64,000 bases of DNA from Stenopsyche tienmushanensis (Eukaryota > Arthropoda > Insecta > Trichoptera > Stenopsychidae): positions 1,612,001-1,676,000 of the forward strand of contig WACJ01000406.1 of the NCBI GenBank assembly GCA_008973525.1, read 5' to 3'. A model generated the notes under the pieces. That model did no database searches, had not been told where the DNA came from, and was given only the letters and a program-made list of their open reading frames with translations. Below are positions 25,371-37,894 of the stretch, piece by piece; position 1 is the first letter of the stretch, and each line of letters opens with the position of its first letter. A program made the position numbers and the translations under genes.

Positions 25371-25681
25371 TCGATACATCAAAACTCAATAGTCATTTCC
25401 AGATTTCAAGATTTTCAGTGGTGTAGGTATTTGAGTTTCGCCATTTTTATGTAAAATTTCTTTCTTAGAAGAAAATCAGAAATTTGTTAAAATATTAAAA
25501 AAATATTTTTGCATGGCCGTTTGCAATTTTCTAGTATTTTTTTCTTCTACGTAGAGTTTAAAAACATAGTTAGTAACAAATGATGATGCGATGGGGTTAT
25601 TAACGGAATAAAAACCTAGTTAAGAACTACTGTCCTATCCACATCGTTGTTTAGATATGCAAAGATCATTTAAATAATAAA

Positions 25682-25890
25682 TCTAATATATAAAAAACAA
25701 TGTTTGTTTGTCCGTATTTAATGCGCTGTCGTACCGTTCATCCGATTGCGATAAAACTTTGTCAACTTATTGTTTACTCTTGCGGAAATTACATAGACAT
25801 AGTAAAAATATTTTTTGTGTACGCAGACGTTTAGCGTATGCACTATGTTGGCGCATATTAGTCTGGTGGTTGCTAAGGTAAATAAAGCAC
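25682..25890 (+). repeat. Helitron-like or related repeat unit (family H)
   Basis: Begins TCTAATATATAAAAAACAAT and continues GTTTGTTTGTCCG, CGTTCATCCGATTGCGATAA. The same order of motifs recurs at 28.5, 28.6, 34.3-34.6 and, inverted, 41.6 kb. A TCTATATATAAA start followed by a GTTTGT stretch and a 'CCGATTGCGATGAAA' box is common at 5' ends of insect Helitrons, which is the basis for the tentative class. Confidence 0.6.
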
Positions 25891-25899
25891 TATAATCGT

Positions 25900-28480
25900 C
25901 GATCGTATACCCTTTTTTCCAGCATATTTAAAAATATATGAAAGCACTTCAATAAATATAATTAAAACATCTTTCTTTGTGTGGCATTGCACAAACACAA
26001 CGCAACATTATAAAAATTATTTTATAGACTAGATTTTAATTTTTCACAGTGACATCATTGAATATTATTTTTGTATTTATAAAAGCATTTAAAAAAAACA
26101 TCCCTGTGAAGGGTTTGATACTTTGGAAGCTTCAATATTTTCAGTTACTTTAATGTAATTTTTTAATATTAAATAGATGTCGTTCAATTACAATAGAAAA
26201 TCGTAAATGGTTTGATAATATGATAAATCGCAAAAAAATAAAATTAATACTATTTTTATTCATATATGAAATAATATTGAAAAAAATCATTTTCAATCTC
26301 AATTTAAAATATAAATAATTTTACATTTAAAATAAAAATTTAAGGCATTTCACATCAGAGATCTCAATTTTTAGCAAAAATTTTATGGAACGAATTCCAA
26401 GAAGAAAGGTTGTTGAAATTACATATTTCTGTATATTAAGTTAAATTAAGCCAAATGTTTATTTTGCATAATAAATCTAAATTATTTTTTTCAGCTGAAA
26501 ATGCAATAAGGCGCCAAAGCTACAAATCACATAAGTTAAATATAATCTCCGTTCTAAATTGCAACATTTATTTTGACATTGAGCAATAAGCTATACGTTC
26601 ATGCCTTATTTCTTCCTCTTAATTTCCATTATTCAATGACATGCTTTTAAAATGGTAAAGTTTTTAAAAATCAATATTAGCACAATGAATTCTCAGATTT
26701 AGTCAAATGCAAAAACCTTGTATAATAAAGCAAAGCTTACGGTAATGCACTTGCGTAAATGCACTCTTTAGCGCAATCTTTTTCGCAGAAAAATAACCAA
26801 TTCTAGTTTTTACCGCCCACTTTACGCCTAAAAAGCTATATGATATTTGCTTTTAAATATAGAAAGAAATTCCGTGACCAAAATCATGTTTAGATTGTAG
26901 ATTTGAAGTGTCATTATTTATAGAATTATCCTCAAACATTTCATCGTAAAATTAACGTCATTCAATTGCATTACTGAATCGTATAATGGACGTCATTTGA
27001 CCTTGTAAAATAGATTATGATTTTATTTTATTGTAATGAATTGCATAGTATTTAAATGCATTTTTATAAAACATAAATCCCTATAACATAACTATTCATT
27101 ATTTGGATCATTTTGGTTTATACCGGTATTTTCAGATATTTATTTAAGATTACTATGATAAAATCGATCATGATAGCCTTAGCCTAGATTTTGTAATTCT
27201 AATACAATTTTTTAAAGATTAATATAGATTTCACAGACATTTACATTTCAAGTGGATGTAATTTTATCTATGAATTTTTATTGTAATAAATGCATAAAAA
27301 TACATATTTTTCAAGGGTTAACGCTTAAAAATACACACATATGTTTAAAATAAGGCGATATTCAGAAATTAACGCATGACTCATTGTAACAGATTGATGT
27401 CTGAAGATATTTTCTCCATTGTATTGATATCTTTTCTTCTATGATATTTATCTATTTTATGTATAAAAATTTGTTTCGGAATCAAAAAGAACCGATGTTT
27501 TTATGTCTAGCCAATAAGTCTTTCTGATTGATCATTTGGAACAAAATTTAACGATATGCATGTTGATGATATTCAAAAATTTATAATGGGACATAAGATT
27601 ATTAAATATTATGCCCTTAGGAGTATGAAGAAAGTCTTACAATTGCCTGAACAATTGATGGTATATTTTTAAAATTAACACAATATGTACGGGAAGCATT
27701 ATTTTATGAATTATGATATATTTTGGTTAGGGAATCCAATCCCCCGAAAAAAAATTTATCTAACAGAAATCGTTAAACCTTACCAGCACGGCGAAGGCTA
27801 CTAAATCGAGACATTCCCGCCGAAATCTGGACGCTTGGAAACAGTGGCATAACTACTAATTAGTGAGCTTAGGTGACGCCTAGGGGCAGTAATTGTCTAA
27901 TCTATGTATACACATATACAGTACATATATGTTTTTCAAATTGTTATATTAACCTTTCCCTACCGGTGATGTATTTACTACACCTCGACTCTAATAATAA
28001 GAATATCGATATGAAATATAATAGATACGGGATTCAGAGTTTTGGCATTCCTCCGTGATATAATTACGAATCACATCAAAGTTTAATAGTATATAAGTAT
28101 TCATCTGCAGCGACGAAAAAAAAAACAAACAAAAAGCTCATCAATTATGATGATGGTTATAAATCGACTCACACTTTAATTCAACAAATTCGAATTGATT
28201 GAAACGAAATTTCAGTGATGTCTTCAAAAGAGATTAATGCATTGATTTATTTAAAACATAACAGTGATTTTCAATATGTTGTGCGTGTATCAACGCGATA
28301 AAATGCAAAAAGTGATACTTTATGAATTGAATTGTATATGACAGATATTGAATAAATGGCACATAAACACACGAATAAAACATATGGACAACATTCAGTA
28401 ATTTCTTTATAAAAATCATATTTGAATTGTGTATTTGAACATATTCCATGACGTATTTTTTTAAAGTATGATTTGCTATA
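25900..28480. other. No gene seen
   Basis: AT-rich with short frames. At 27950 the sequence TTAACCTTTCCCTACCGG followed by GTGATGTATTTACTACACC looks like a lone piggyBac-type end (TTAA plus subterminal palindrome), with no partner end found. Confidence 0.45.
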
Positions 28481-28483
28481 TTT

Positions 28484-28765
28484 TCTAATATATAAAAAAT
28501 AATCTTTGTTCGTATGTAATGCACTGCCATACCGTTCATCAAATTGCAATAAAACTTCGTCTACTTATTGCTAATGACTGCGTGAGTAACATAGGCATAG
28601 TTCAATATATAAAAATCAATGTTTGTTTGTTCGTATTCAATGCGCTTCTATACTGCTTATCCAATTGCAATAAAACTTTGTTAACTTACTGTTTACATTT
28701 ACGGTAGTATAGTAAAAATATCGTATGGATGCACCATGATAGTGCATATTGGTCTGGTGAAAGGA
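28484..28765 (+). repeat. Two tandem family-H units
   Basis: Unit 1 begins TCTAATATATAAAAAATAAT at 28484; unit 2 begins TTCAATATATAAAAATCAAT at 28601. Each has the GTTCAT..AATTGCAATAAAACTT box, and unit 1 ends in ACATAGGCATAG just before unit 2. Period about 117 bases. Confidence 0.7.
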
Positions 28766-29089
28766 AGTTTGGGCTGCGAGGCATGGGCGCCCGCAGGACC
28801 TGCCCCCCCCCCTGGATTGATTGAAAATAGTCAAAGAAAAATAGGTGTCCGTTCGTTCACCATACAAATACGCTACATTAAATTAAAACTATATTAAAAC
28901 ATTACTAAAAATATTTTGCCCCCTCCCCTCTTAAAAAAAATCACGTACTGCGTTTCTTTTCAAATAATTATTAAGCGCTTATGGCATTGCAAAGCATACC
29001 AGGTATTCTCCATTACTTACCCCGGTACGTCCCCATTTAAATATAGTAGAGAGGACGATTTTATATAAAAGTATACTTAAACTTTTTTT

Positions 29090-29850
29090 GTGCGGTATAT
29101 GCGTTCCGCGGAAAATCGCATAAAAAGAAATCTCATAAAAAAAGCTATAACTTACATAGAAAAACGTGAAGATGAGTTCCATAGATTTTAAAAACCGCAT
29201 AACTTTGAAATGGCTATATTAAATATATCCAAAATCGCATAAAAAAAGTTAAGAAAAAAAAACAGGAAAACAATAAGACAATTAAAAAATAACATTTAAA
29301 GAACGTCTTGCATCATTGGTAAAATTTTAAGGATGTCGGACATCTGGCATCTTAAATGCCAGACACCCACTAGAGAAGTACTAATCATTTTAATTACAAA
29401 CCATCATCGCTGTATTATAATTTTCGTTGCAATTTTCGATATTACTCAAAATCGATAATTCATAATTAATAAGGATTTCACTATAGTCCCTTGCTCAAAA
29501 ATCACAAAATGGCGAATGCTTACAAAAATCCATCAATTTTTTGGCCTTATTTTGTTTTCTCGAAAAAGTAGTTTCGAGAAAAACGCGTTAAAAGATTTCA
29601 TTATGGTAGGACCGGCAAAATTGCAGCATCACTAAAATAGCTATAACTCCGTAAGTATTTGGAATTTTGGAAATTCCTTTGGAGAATATATTTTTAAAAG
29701 TCAAAACATTGGAAAAATGCAATAAACAAAATTAATCTTTTGAAAAATCTAAACCAGAATAAAGGGCGTGGTCGTCGCACAAAAAAAGTTTGAGTGTACT
29801 TTTAATTTTCATTAAATTTAAAAAATGTTAATTTTATATATTTGTAATTC
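29090..29850. repeat. Long dispersed repeat R, copy 1
   Basis: About 760 bases match 55790-56850 in the same order and orientation: GCGTTCCGCGGAAAATCGCA, AACGTCTTGCATCATTGGTA, CTGGCATCTTAAATGCCAG (hairpin), TAGCTATAACTCCGTAAGTA and AAATCTAAACCAGAATAA. Class unknown; no coding capacity visible. Confidence 0.8.
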
Positions 29851-31700
29851 TTCGTATAATACGAATTACCATAACATTTATAAGCGTATTATACGGAAGT
29901 TAATTGTATAGCATATGTCGAAAGCAACAAGAAACGATCACTTTTAAATTTTAATCTACCTTGGAAAAACATCCTATTTAGATAGGCTATGTTCGATAAT
30001 CGGATATGATAAGTAGGCGTTCCCATTAATTGCGGCATTCATTAAAAATATGATGAAATAAGATGACAGGTAAGTAGGCGTAACAAGATCGAAGGGTTAA
30101 AACAATCAGTGATTTATTAATAGAATCGCTATCGGACCGATTATTTCATAATCGGAAAAATCAAAAGATACGACAAGCGGAATTACCGCGGTACGTAACA
30201 TCAAGATTATGAAAGTGTGCGTTCGGTGCTATTTTATGAATCATCAATAATCATATGTCACGATGATAAATAGCGACAATCATCGTATACAAACAAAATG
30301 ATGCTATTTTTATACGCTATATCTGAAAATGTCTGCGAAATTTACGCGAAAATTACGCGTATTTGAGCTCAAAGTCCAATCCCGAAATACGGCGAAGGTA
30401 TCTATCGACCATAGCGTCGTAAATTGTGAAACATCAAACAAATCTTATGTCAATATGAAGTCTACACTCATGCACGGGATTCTCATTCAAATGAACTCTA
30501 ATCAAATTTATTCCATATATCCTGAAAACAGGATTCACACACTGCATCTGTTTGCGGACGAATAACATATTGCGCGCGATGAGAATAATATATCCTCATA
30601 TAGGAATCACCATATGAAACACGTTCCGCTTTTAATTTTTTAGCGAGAAATTTAAACGTGATCGCCCCGATAATTGTACAATCAAACACGTGTTTTTCTA
30701 TAAAAGCGTATTTGGATGTTTTGTATGATCGCTTAATGATTTCGACCAAAATATTCGCTATATTATCTCATGATTACACACTCCAAAGCATGGAATTAAC
30801 ACGTCCAGATCACCGGTAACACACGCTTGAAGCATATTGTTTTTCAGAAAATTGTTATCAAAACTTAACGGCGATGTGCTATAAGTTAATGATATCAACC
30901 CTGTCACTCATTTTATTTTTAAAACGCGCTTGTGAATCACGTTTCGTTTTCCCCCCCAATAAAATACAAATATTGTATTTCGATCGACGATTTATAAGGC
31001 TATTGATGTAATGACCATTCAAATGATACAATGAAACAATTCATAATCTCTTGGATTGGGCGTAATAAACGATTGACTCGTTTTAACTTAATTTCAAATA
31101 TCAAAGAGTTACGGTGCTAATTTTATTTGTATTGTATCCGTAAATATACTTAAATCCATTATATCTATATTAATATGATTATAATCTATTAACATTATGT
31201 TTTATTCAGATACTAACGGTAGATGCGGGGATATTTTACGAATTATAAAATATTTGGCCTTCTATGTTTAGATATTTCTATCCAATGAAAAGTGCTAAAA
31301 ATTTCCTCCAAATTTTTCTAGAAACTACTCACTAGTCAAAAAGTTAGGGCATTTTTTCTAATAATACAAATGTTCATAAATACGCCATGCGTCAGGCGTA
31401 AGTCAATCAGGCGGTAATGTGTTAAAAAGACAATATCTAAAACCACATTGTTGTTTGAAGTAAAATTTAGATTGGATAGGAGTAATTTTACAACTGTAGC
31501 GTGATTTTTGATCGTTATTCGGGCTTGCACTTGCCAGGGTTGCCCATAAGCGGTGGTTCTAGACGAAAATACTGTCTATTCGCTCTGGGAATATTTGCGG
31601 ACTGGTCATGTTTAATTATTGGCGTGCAAACTTCATTTGTCGTCATGTTTTAAGCCAAAAAGCCTCTGTCTCGTGATCGTCGCCGTATCAGTATCAATGG
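29851..31700. other. No clear gene
   Basis: A moderately GC-richer stretch near 30310-30760 holds frames of about 80 codons on both strands without recognisable motifs. Nothing else is supported. Confidence 0.4.
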
Positions 31701-31739
31701 TATTAAACTATATCATTAAAGTTAATGATGTTTTAATTG

Positions 31740-31960
31740 TTACCCTCTTTTTTTGAGGATTCCTCCTTTTCGGCGTCGTCGCAAAATAAAAGATTCCGCC
31801 GTATGCTGCGAGTTCGTGCCGAGGCTGCGGAGCCCTGTCGCTACTTAGGGGTGGGCGCTTCCATCATTCTCATCGAGGCCTTTTTGGGCCAATATGAGAG
31901 GCGTGCGGATTTGTCCGGTCCTCAAACTACCCCACGACTTAAAGGGTACTCATAGACAGT
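31740..31960. other. GC-rich patch with an open frame, unassigned
   Basis: This stretch is among the most GC-rich outside the CCHamide promoter. The + frame 31737-31955 is open (72 codons), and a minus frame reads RRNLLFCDDAEKEESSKKEG at its low-coordinate end. No splice sites fit the nearby minus-strand start exon at 32.9 kb. It may be part of a gene or an old insertion. Confidence 0.3.
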
Positions 31961-32916
31961 AAATAGACTGATCTTTATTGCTCGTAATAACCGATATTTG
32001 TAGTTTTGATTTGTTTTTAAGGATGTTATCAATAGTATTTAATCGTAGCTTTACACAAATACTTTTGTTTGAATCTGGATGGGCTGTTTATTCCATATAT
32101 AAGCTCATCGATGCGTTCACACAAACTCGACAGACATACTACCTTCAATATCGAGCGTATGAGGAGGGGATTTTAGGATGTATACGAGATGGAATGAATG
32201 GATTTATCCCTATGACTGAATATTAAAGAGGGATGCGTGTGGCTGCAGTATGATGATGATAAGCTATACAATATTCTATTAAATTTACTATAAATTTAGT
32301 TCAACAATTAAGACGTCTTCTTCTTAATGTGCTATAGCCATTATTGGAAGAAGGCGATCTTCAGAGGTAAGATTTTTTCCCCCCCATTATATTACTAATA
32401 GCATTTTTTAACATTAAATGATACCATTTTCTTCGGAAAAAAATTAGCCGGATCATAAAAAATCATATATAACGATGAATAAGTATCAAAATTGAAGCAT
32501 CTCTTTCAGGATTTAGCTCGATTTGCAGAAGTTGACTAAGTTAGTTTTAAATCGGTAACTTCAAACGCTTACAAGTACGATAACCAATCTCTGTCAACAT
32601 GTTTAACGCCATGTCTTGATTTTTATCCTTCTTTAAAACATATCTATTACATCGTAAAATTCCAACAAAGTTTAATATCAATGTCGCCATCTAATATTGA
32701 CCCTTGTAAAGACACTGTACAAATAATCATACGATAATATCCATGACAAGATACAACCTGCTACCATTATATTTTTAGCTAGTAGCGTATAATTTATTAA
32801 AAACATAGCAGATTTGATTCTCCGTTTAGTGCGCAACGTAGATAAGAAACGATGCTGTGATATTTATATGACAGCATGTATTTGGTCACCCTGTCGTCTG
32901 TAAAAAGGGATCTTAC

Positions 32917-32947
32917 CTGTTTTCTTGACGTCCATTGTTGCAGACAT
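32917..32947 (-). other. Start-codon exon of an unidentified gene (minus strand)
   Basis: On the minus strand a textbook acceptor (TTATTCCCCTTCTGCAG) is followed at once by ATG and the frame MSATMDVKKT, then a donor GTAAGA after 31 bases (phase 1). The combination of pyrimidine tract, ATG and donor is much better than background. The gene would run toward lower coordinates with an upstream 5' UTR exon at higher coordinates; I could not find the neighbouring exons. I do not recognise the protein from ten residues. Confidence 0.45.
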
Positions 32948-33479
32948 CTGCAGAAGGGGAATAAGTCTGAGTGCATCATACCTTTGTGTGGGATTCACTC
33001 TCTAAGATTTCCGAGAAAATGTATCTGTCGAGCAAAGTCATTTCTTATGATACATATAAAGGTTATTAGATATATTAAAAAGTATTATATTTTTCCGCAA
33101 TTTTATAATGGTTATAAATTGTTCGAGAAGTTGCACATTGAGGAAATATTTAAAATATGTAAATAATTCCCGCCTTCATTATTTATTGACAATAGGTTTT
33201 CGATTATGAATTCCGAATGAGGAAAGCGTTCAATTTTCAATTTCCTCCATCGGTTGTGGTGGTTTTACTGCCACTGGAAAATAATTTTCTCTCCATCCGA
33301 AATGCATTCGATGGAAGATTAAATTTTTTTGTGCACGTTAAAAACTAATAAATCGAAGCATATGCTTTCGACTGGTCTACTTGCTGCCATTGTGGCATTA
33401 CGAAATTAGACAGTGTTGAACAATAGATAGGCCGAAGACGTGCAATGAAAAGCTTTTCCGTAAGCTCGTTACACTGAAG

Positions 33480-33640
33480 CTCACATGGGAAAAACAATGG
33501 CTTATTGGTATGAAGGTGGGCAGGTGCCTTAAAAGCTGTGACGTCATGGCTTATGGAGGCCTTTAATGTTGGTAAATCATAAAACTACGTCGGACGAAGC
33601 TCGACCACCCCCACAAGAGCGATCCTTTGTATAGTTCAAC
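33480..33640. promoter_or_regulatory. Promoter- or enhancer-like patch with a CRE
   Basis: A less AT-rich segment contains a perfect TGACGTCA at 33539-33546, a CAGGTG E-box at 33521-33526 and GGAGGCCT. It lies about 600 bases upstream (in minus-strand sense) of the start-codon exon at 32.9 kb, so it could be that gene's control region. Inference only. Confidence 0.25.
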
Positions 33641-34315
33641 AATAAAAAATAGCAGTATATCGAATTTATTCCCTCAAAAATACACAAATTCTGCGTATTT
33701 CGGGGCGAAAATTTTTCAAGTGAACGACGAGAATTAAAGCTTTGTTTTTATCCGGTACCGGTCATTAAAACCATCTTGCCACTGACATTCAATAATCCTT
33801 CACAAAATCCACCTTTCAATGGCACCATTTAAAATGTCTACCATTGTTTTACAATATTGTATTGAAGACCCGAAATCTCATAAAGAATAAACGGTAATAA
33901 TCATTAATTCTACTCGAATAAAATTAATAAACATATTTATTACTTAGTTGTTGAACTATGAATTAATAAACGTGTACATCGAGATTAATACATGTTTGGA
34001 GATTCTGTAGTGGACATTTTTAATCTGATTCAATATCATTTTTATTTCATGATATTGAAACATCAACATCATTATAAAAATTTATATTTCTAAATTTAAT
34101 GTTGTATATTTATGAAAATTTTAGGCAATTGTGACTTAAATTCTTCAGCAGCTTTTTATGCTTGATTAACTTTTACTACACAATTATTAAGTATTTATTA
34201 GATTGTTCATACCGATTTAATAAATAAAATCTTCCTCTTTTTGGGTCAATGTGATAAAGAATTTTCGGGTCCATGTTTGGGTAAACATATTGTAAATTAA
34301 AATGCAACGGTTAAA

Positions 34316-34600
34316 TGGGTTTTGTTTGTTCGAAATGCACTGCCATATCATTCATCGAATTGCGATATAATTTTGTTCACTTATTGATAAAGATTCCGCG
34401 AGTAACATAAACATAGTCTAATGTCTAAAAAATAATCTTTGTTTGTCCGTATTTAATGCGCTGCCATACCGTTCATCCGATTGTAATAAAACTTTGCCAG
34501 CTTATTGTTTGCATTTTCTCAAATAATATAGGTATAGTACAAATAACTTACAGTAGATCTTATATATAAAAATCAATGTTTGTATGTTTGTTCATTTTTA
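34316..34600 (+). repeat. Array of three family-H units
   Basis: A unit without its first bases starts near 34316, a second begins TCTAATGTCTAAAAAATAAT at 34417, and a third, short one begins TCTTATATATAAAAATCAAT at 34558. Boxes GTTCATCCGATTGTAATAAA and ACATAAACATAG recur as in the 28.5-kb array. Confidence 0.7.
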
Positions 34601-34689
34601 TAATAAAACCAAAAAAATACAAAACACAATTGTACAATACAATTGGTTTTTTTTCAAAACTTAAAGCTTAATTTATATTTAAAGATTCT

Positions 34690-35251
34690 TACTGGTATGG
34701 AAACATATTTGTTGCATTTTAAAGAGAATGAAGCATATGATATATCTGAAATTCCTGGATTACTGGAAGATTTAAAATGGTGAATCGATCATGATTTAAA
34801 TGATCCAGACTTTAAACGCATGGATGATGCAAATATCTTTTATTTTATTTTTTAAGAGGAAGAAAATGAGAGTGACAATTGAAGAAAACACCAATGAATA
34901 CATTAGTTATAAAACAGCGTTAAATTTTATTGAAATATTTCTACATTACGCTGAACGAAGAGGATTTGAATACAATGATATAATAGCTTTAAGGAAAAAT
35001 CGAAGTTATATTAGAAAGTTGTTTAAAAGTTCTCAAAAACAAACAAGAATAACAGATTTTTTTAATACACTCGTATATATTTTTTTTAATTATAATACTA
35101 ATGATCACACATTTGCTTAACTATTAGCACTTTTAGTAAATAACTTTATATTCGAAAACAAGTACAAATTTGATGATTTGGATTATCCATATTTTCTAGT
35201 TATCCGTGGCTTTTCTCCTCATCATTAGCCCGGATAATTGAGAGTCTACTG
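34690..35251 (+). pseudogene. Tigger/pogo transposase C-terminal remnant with right terminal repeat
   Basis: Frames in order read LLHFKENEAYDISEIPGLLE, NDPDFKRMDDANI, EEENESDN and then an open stretch with ALNFIEIFLHYAERRGFEYN and SQKQTRITDFFN. The last block matches the acidic linker, helical segment and 'KQTTITDFF' tail of Tigger/pogo transposases. At 35229-35251 the end CCCGGATAATTGAGAGTCTACTG is, reversed, a typical pogo/Tigger terminus starting CAGTAGACTCTCAATTATCC. The left part, including the DDE core, is missing where family-H units begin. Confidence 0.75.
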
Positions 35252-35259
35252 TGATTAAA

Positions 35260-36200
35260 TTGGATTCATACTCATGGAAATAGATGATTATCGACAATAG
35301 TTAAATACCGAAAAGCCACAACGCTCAATTATAGACCCTGCCCTGGAATAAATGAGACTATTTACAACTAGCACACAAACGTCTCGCATTGAAAGGGTCA
35401 ATGTATTAAAGTTGTATATATTAATAATCATCTTTTTGTCATTATAATTACATGTATGAAATATTGATATTAAATTTCATCATTTCATAATCATTTTAAT
35501 ATCTAACAGCTTAATCAATCATGGCTCATCATTTAATAATGCCACAGTTGTCACGTACTAGATACGATCGAACTATCATTTCAAGCACAAATTTATCAGT
35601 TCCGTGAAAAAAATATAAATATTTTTCATTCCGAAAATATTTCATAATGAGTGTAAAATCCATTCGATAACAATTCATAAATAGATATAATCAAATAGGT
35701 TTTCACCAGCCGATAAAGATGATCATGGCATGTAAAGAATGTACGGATCTTATCGTTAGAACAAGGTGAAAAACCCAAAAATGTATTACTGAGTGTAAAA
35801 AAAATCAATTGAAAAATATTTACAATAGGATTGATAATATGATTTTATACTACGTCATAAATAAAATGTTGTATAATAACAAAATAATTTACAATGGGTG
35901 CTTATTATAATTAAGTTTGGGGAGAATCAAATGCAAATATTGACTGGACTTTAACATTTCTTAGAACTTTAATAAAGTTTGAGTAACTATATTGTGGTAG
36001 TTTATAATTGCTTTTTTATTACGAATCACATTAATCGATTTAGTATTGCCTTCAAGTACTATAAAAATCCAATCATCATAAAAGACAAGCCAACGTATTA
36101 TTGAATTATTAAAAACGTATTTACAAAGTGTTGCTGTTGTATTTCTACAAATTTAAAAAAAAAAGGTAATGATCGATTTTTTTCAGCATATAAAAACATT
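35260..36200. other. No gene seen
   Basis: AT-rich, short frames only. Confidence 0.5.
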
Positions 36201-36209
36201 CATGACCCA

Positions 36210-36720
36210 TCAACTGTGCAATATTGCCGATTTTGTCATCGTAATGCCAACCGAGAGCGACGATATTATCCATTTAAGCGATGTACCATCCCACAAAATC
36301 ACCGCGCTTTCGATAGCAGAATGCTTTTGAGTAGGATGAAACAAATTTTGCCATATTATTAAAATCGAAAAAAATCGTTCAACCCGACGAAAGCTCATTT
36401 TTCTCGAAAATCGTTGACTTTCCATCTCGGTTGTAATTTTGACAGGCGCTTGCATGATGTACGAGCAGAGCGCCCTGGATGCGTGGGCTTTTCTTGAAAA
36501 CGGCGTAAAAATAGCGTCAAAATGTAATTTAGTCTTTTGGATATGTATTGTACGATGGCGCCCTACATGGGGTATCGTATGGGTCATTAATGACCCCATA
36601 AAATTCTTATGCAAACACTCAAATTTAACGCGTCTTCATAAGGATATCGTACGGTTTAAACGTGCGAAAGACGTAAAGGTAATTCGTGCCGAAGTGCACG
36701 TAATTACAATGTACACTTGA
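36210..36720. other. GC-elevated island with a 134-codon minus frame and a piggyBac-like end
   Basis: The minus frame 36210-36614 is open for 134 codons but shows no motif I recognise. Within the island, CCCTACATGGGGTATCGTAT followed by GGGTCATTAATGACCCC (about 36560-36597) resembles the left end of the piggyBac derivative at 36938 (CCCTTAACTGGTATCGTGGG then GGTCAAAATTGACC). No TTAA precedes it and no matching right end was found. Confidence 0.35.
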
Positions 36721-36937
36721 TTTTATGAAAGGACGAGGCCTTCATTATTTTCAAAGATATAAAATATAATATGATCTTTATATTGGCACATAAAAAAAAT
36801 AATTAAAATGGCATCGCTATCAGATTTTCGTCCTAATAAGACCGAAACAATGTTTTCTATGTACGAAGTGACATACATGATTTATTATCTATTTGTATAT
36901 TCGATGGTTTTTGAATTAATTTTTTATGATATATTAA

Positions 36938-37894
36938 CCCTTAACTGGTATCGTGGGTCAAAATTGACCCAGGAGCTGAGGTATGCAATCGTCGGGGTCA
37001 AATATGACCCACGAAACCAAATACATAATTTTTTTTCATTGAGTATATTTTTTCCATTTTCAGTAAGTATTTCAACAATAACGAAGGGATTTTGAGAGTC
37101 AAAGTGTAAGCATGATTTCATCTATGCTCATGAAGGATCTGTGGATACATATTCATTTTTATAATAATACTAAAAGTGGAATTGATTATTTGGAGCAAAA
37201 ATACGTAAATTACTCGGTAGCCAGAAGAATTCAGAGATTACCATGTGTAATTTTTTCAGTATTATTGAATATTTGTTTCTCTAATGGATTTGTACTTTGG
37301 AAAGCCTCGAACTCGAAATAAAGTAGAAAAATAGGTTTAGACTTGGTAGTACCATTTAGACTACATCGTAAAACAGATAATGCACATTTTTCCGTTGATC
37401 TAAAGAGAAAAATTAACAATGTTTTGAAGGAAATTCATGGACAGCCGGAAAATCAGTCACAGTATGAAAAATCAGTTGAATCGTCTTTTGTCATTATTGC
37501 CATTCCAAATCGCAGATGGATCAGATGCTACTTATATGAATGGAAAAATGACCAAAAACAGTTTCCAGTTTTATTTGTAAGAAACCATTCTGTTCTGAAT
37601 GTTGTATGTATTTATTGTCAAAAAGTATAAATACTGAAACTTGTGATATTGTAAGTTCCTAAGAAGACGTTTTGATCTGCGTTGTTGTCATTTAATTATA
37701 AGCTGATTTTTTCAAAAATCTAGGTTAGTTACAAATTTATGTAAAACGTGTAAACTTTTGAAGATCTTATAATTAAATCATATTTATTCAAATAATACAA
37801 AAATATCCTTGTAACGACTGCTTTTTTTTGGTTTGGATCAAATTTAATCTTCGAAGCCTGTAGTATGGCCAAAAATAGCGAATTCAGTTAAGGG
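36938..37894 (+). mobile_element. piggyBac-type non-autonomous element
   Basis: Ends CCCTTAACTG and CAGTTAAGGG form a 10-bp inverted repeat, and TTAA flanks both sides (36934-36937 and 37895-37898). Two subterminal palindromes of the GGGTCAAAATTGACCC type lie inside the left end. The interior keeps the C-terminal part of a piggyBac transposase: NNTKSGIDYLEQKYVNYSV and ARRIQRLP (about 37157-37250), then further on RRWIRCYLYEW and CIYCQK, a decayed version of the cysteine-rich tail. The N-terminus and DDD core are deleted; total length 957 bp. Confidence 0.9.

Noticed and set aside
27770..27850. Minus-strand exon-like stretch ending at GTAAGG (about 27778)
   Set aside because: Short, no start or acceptor of quality, and the sequence has the look of repeat DNA.
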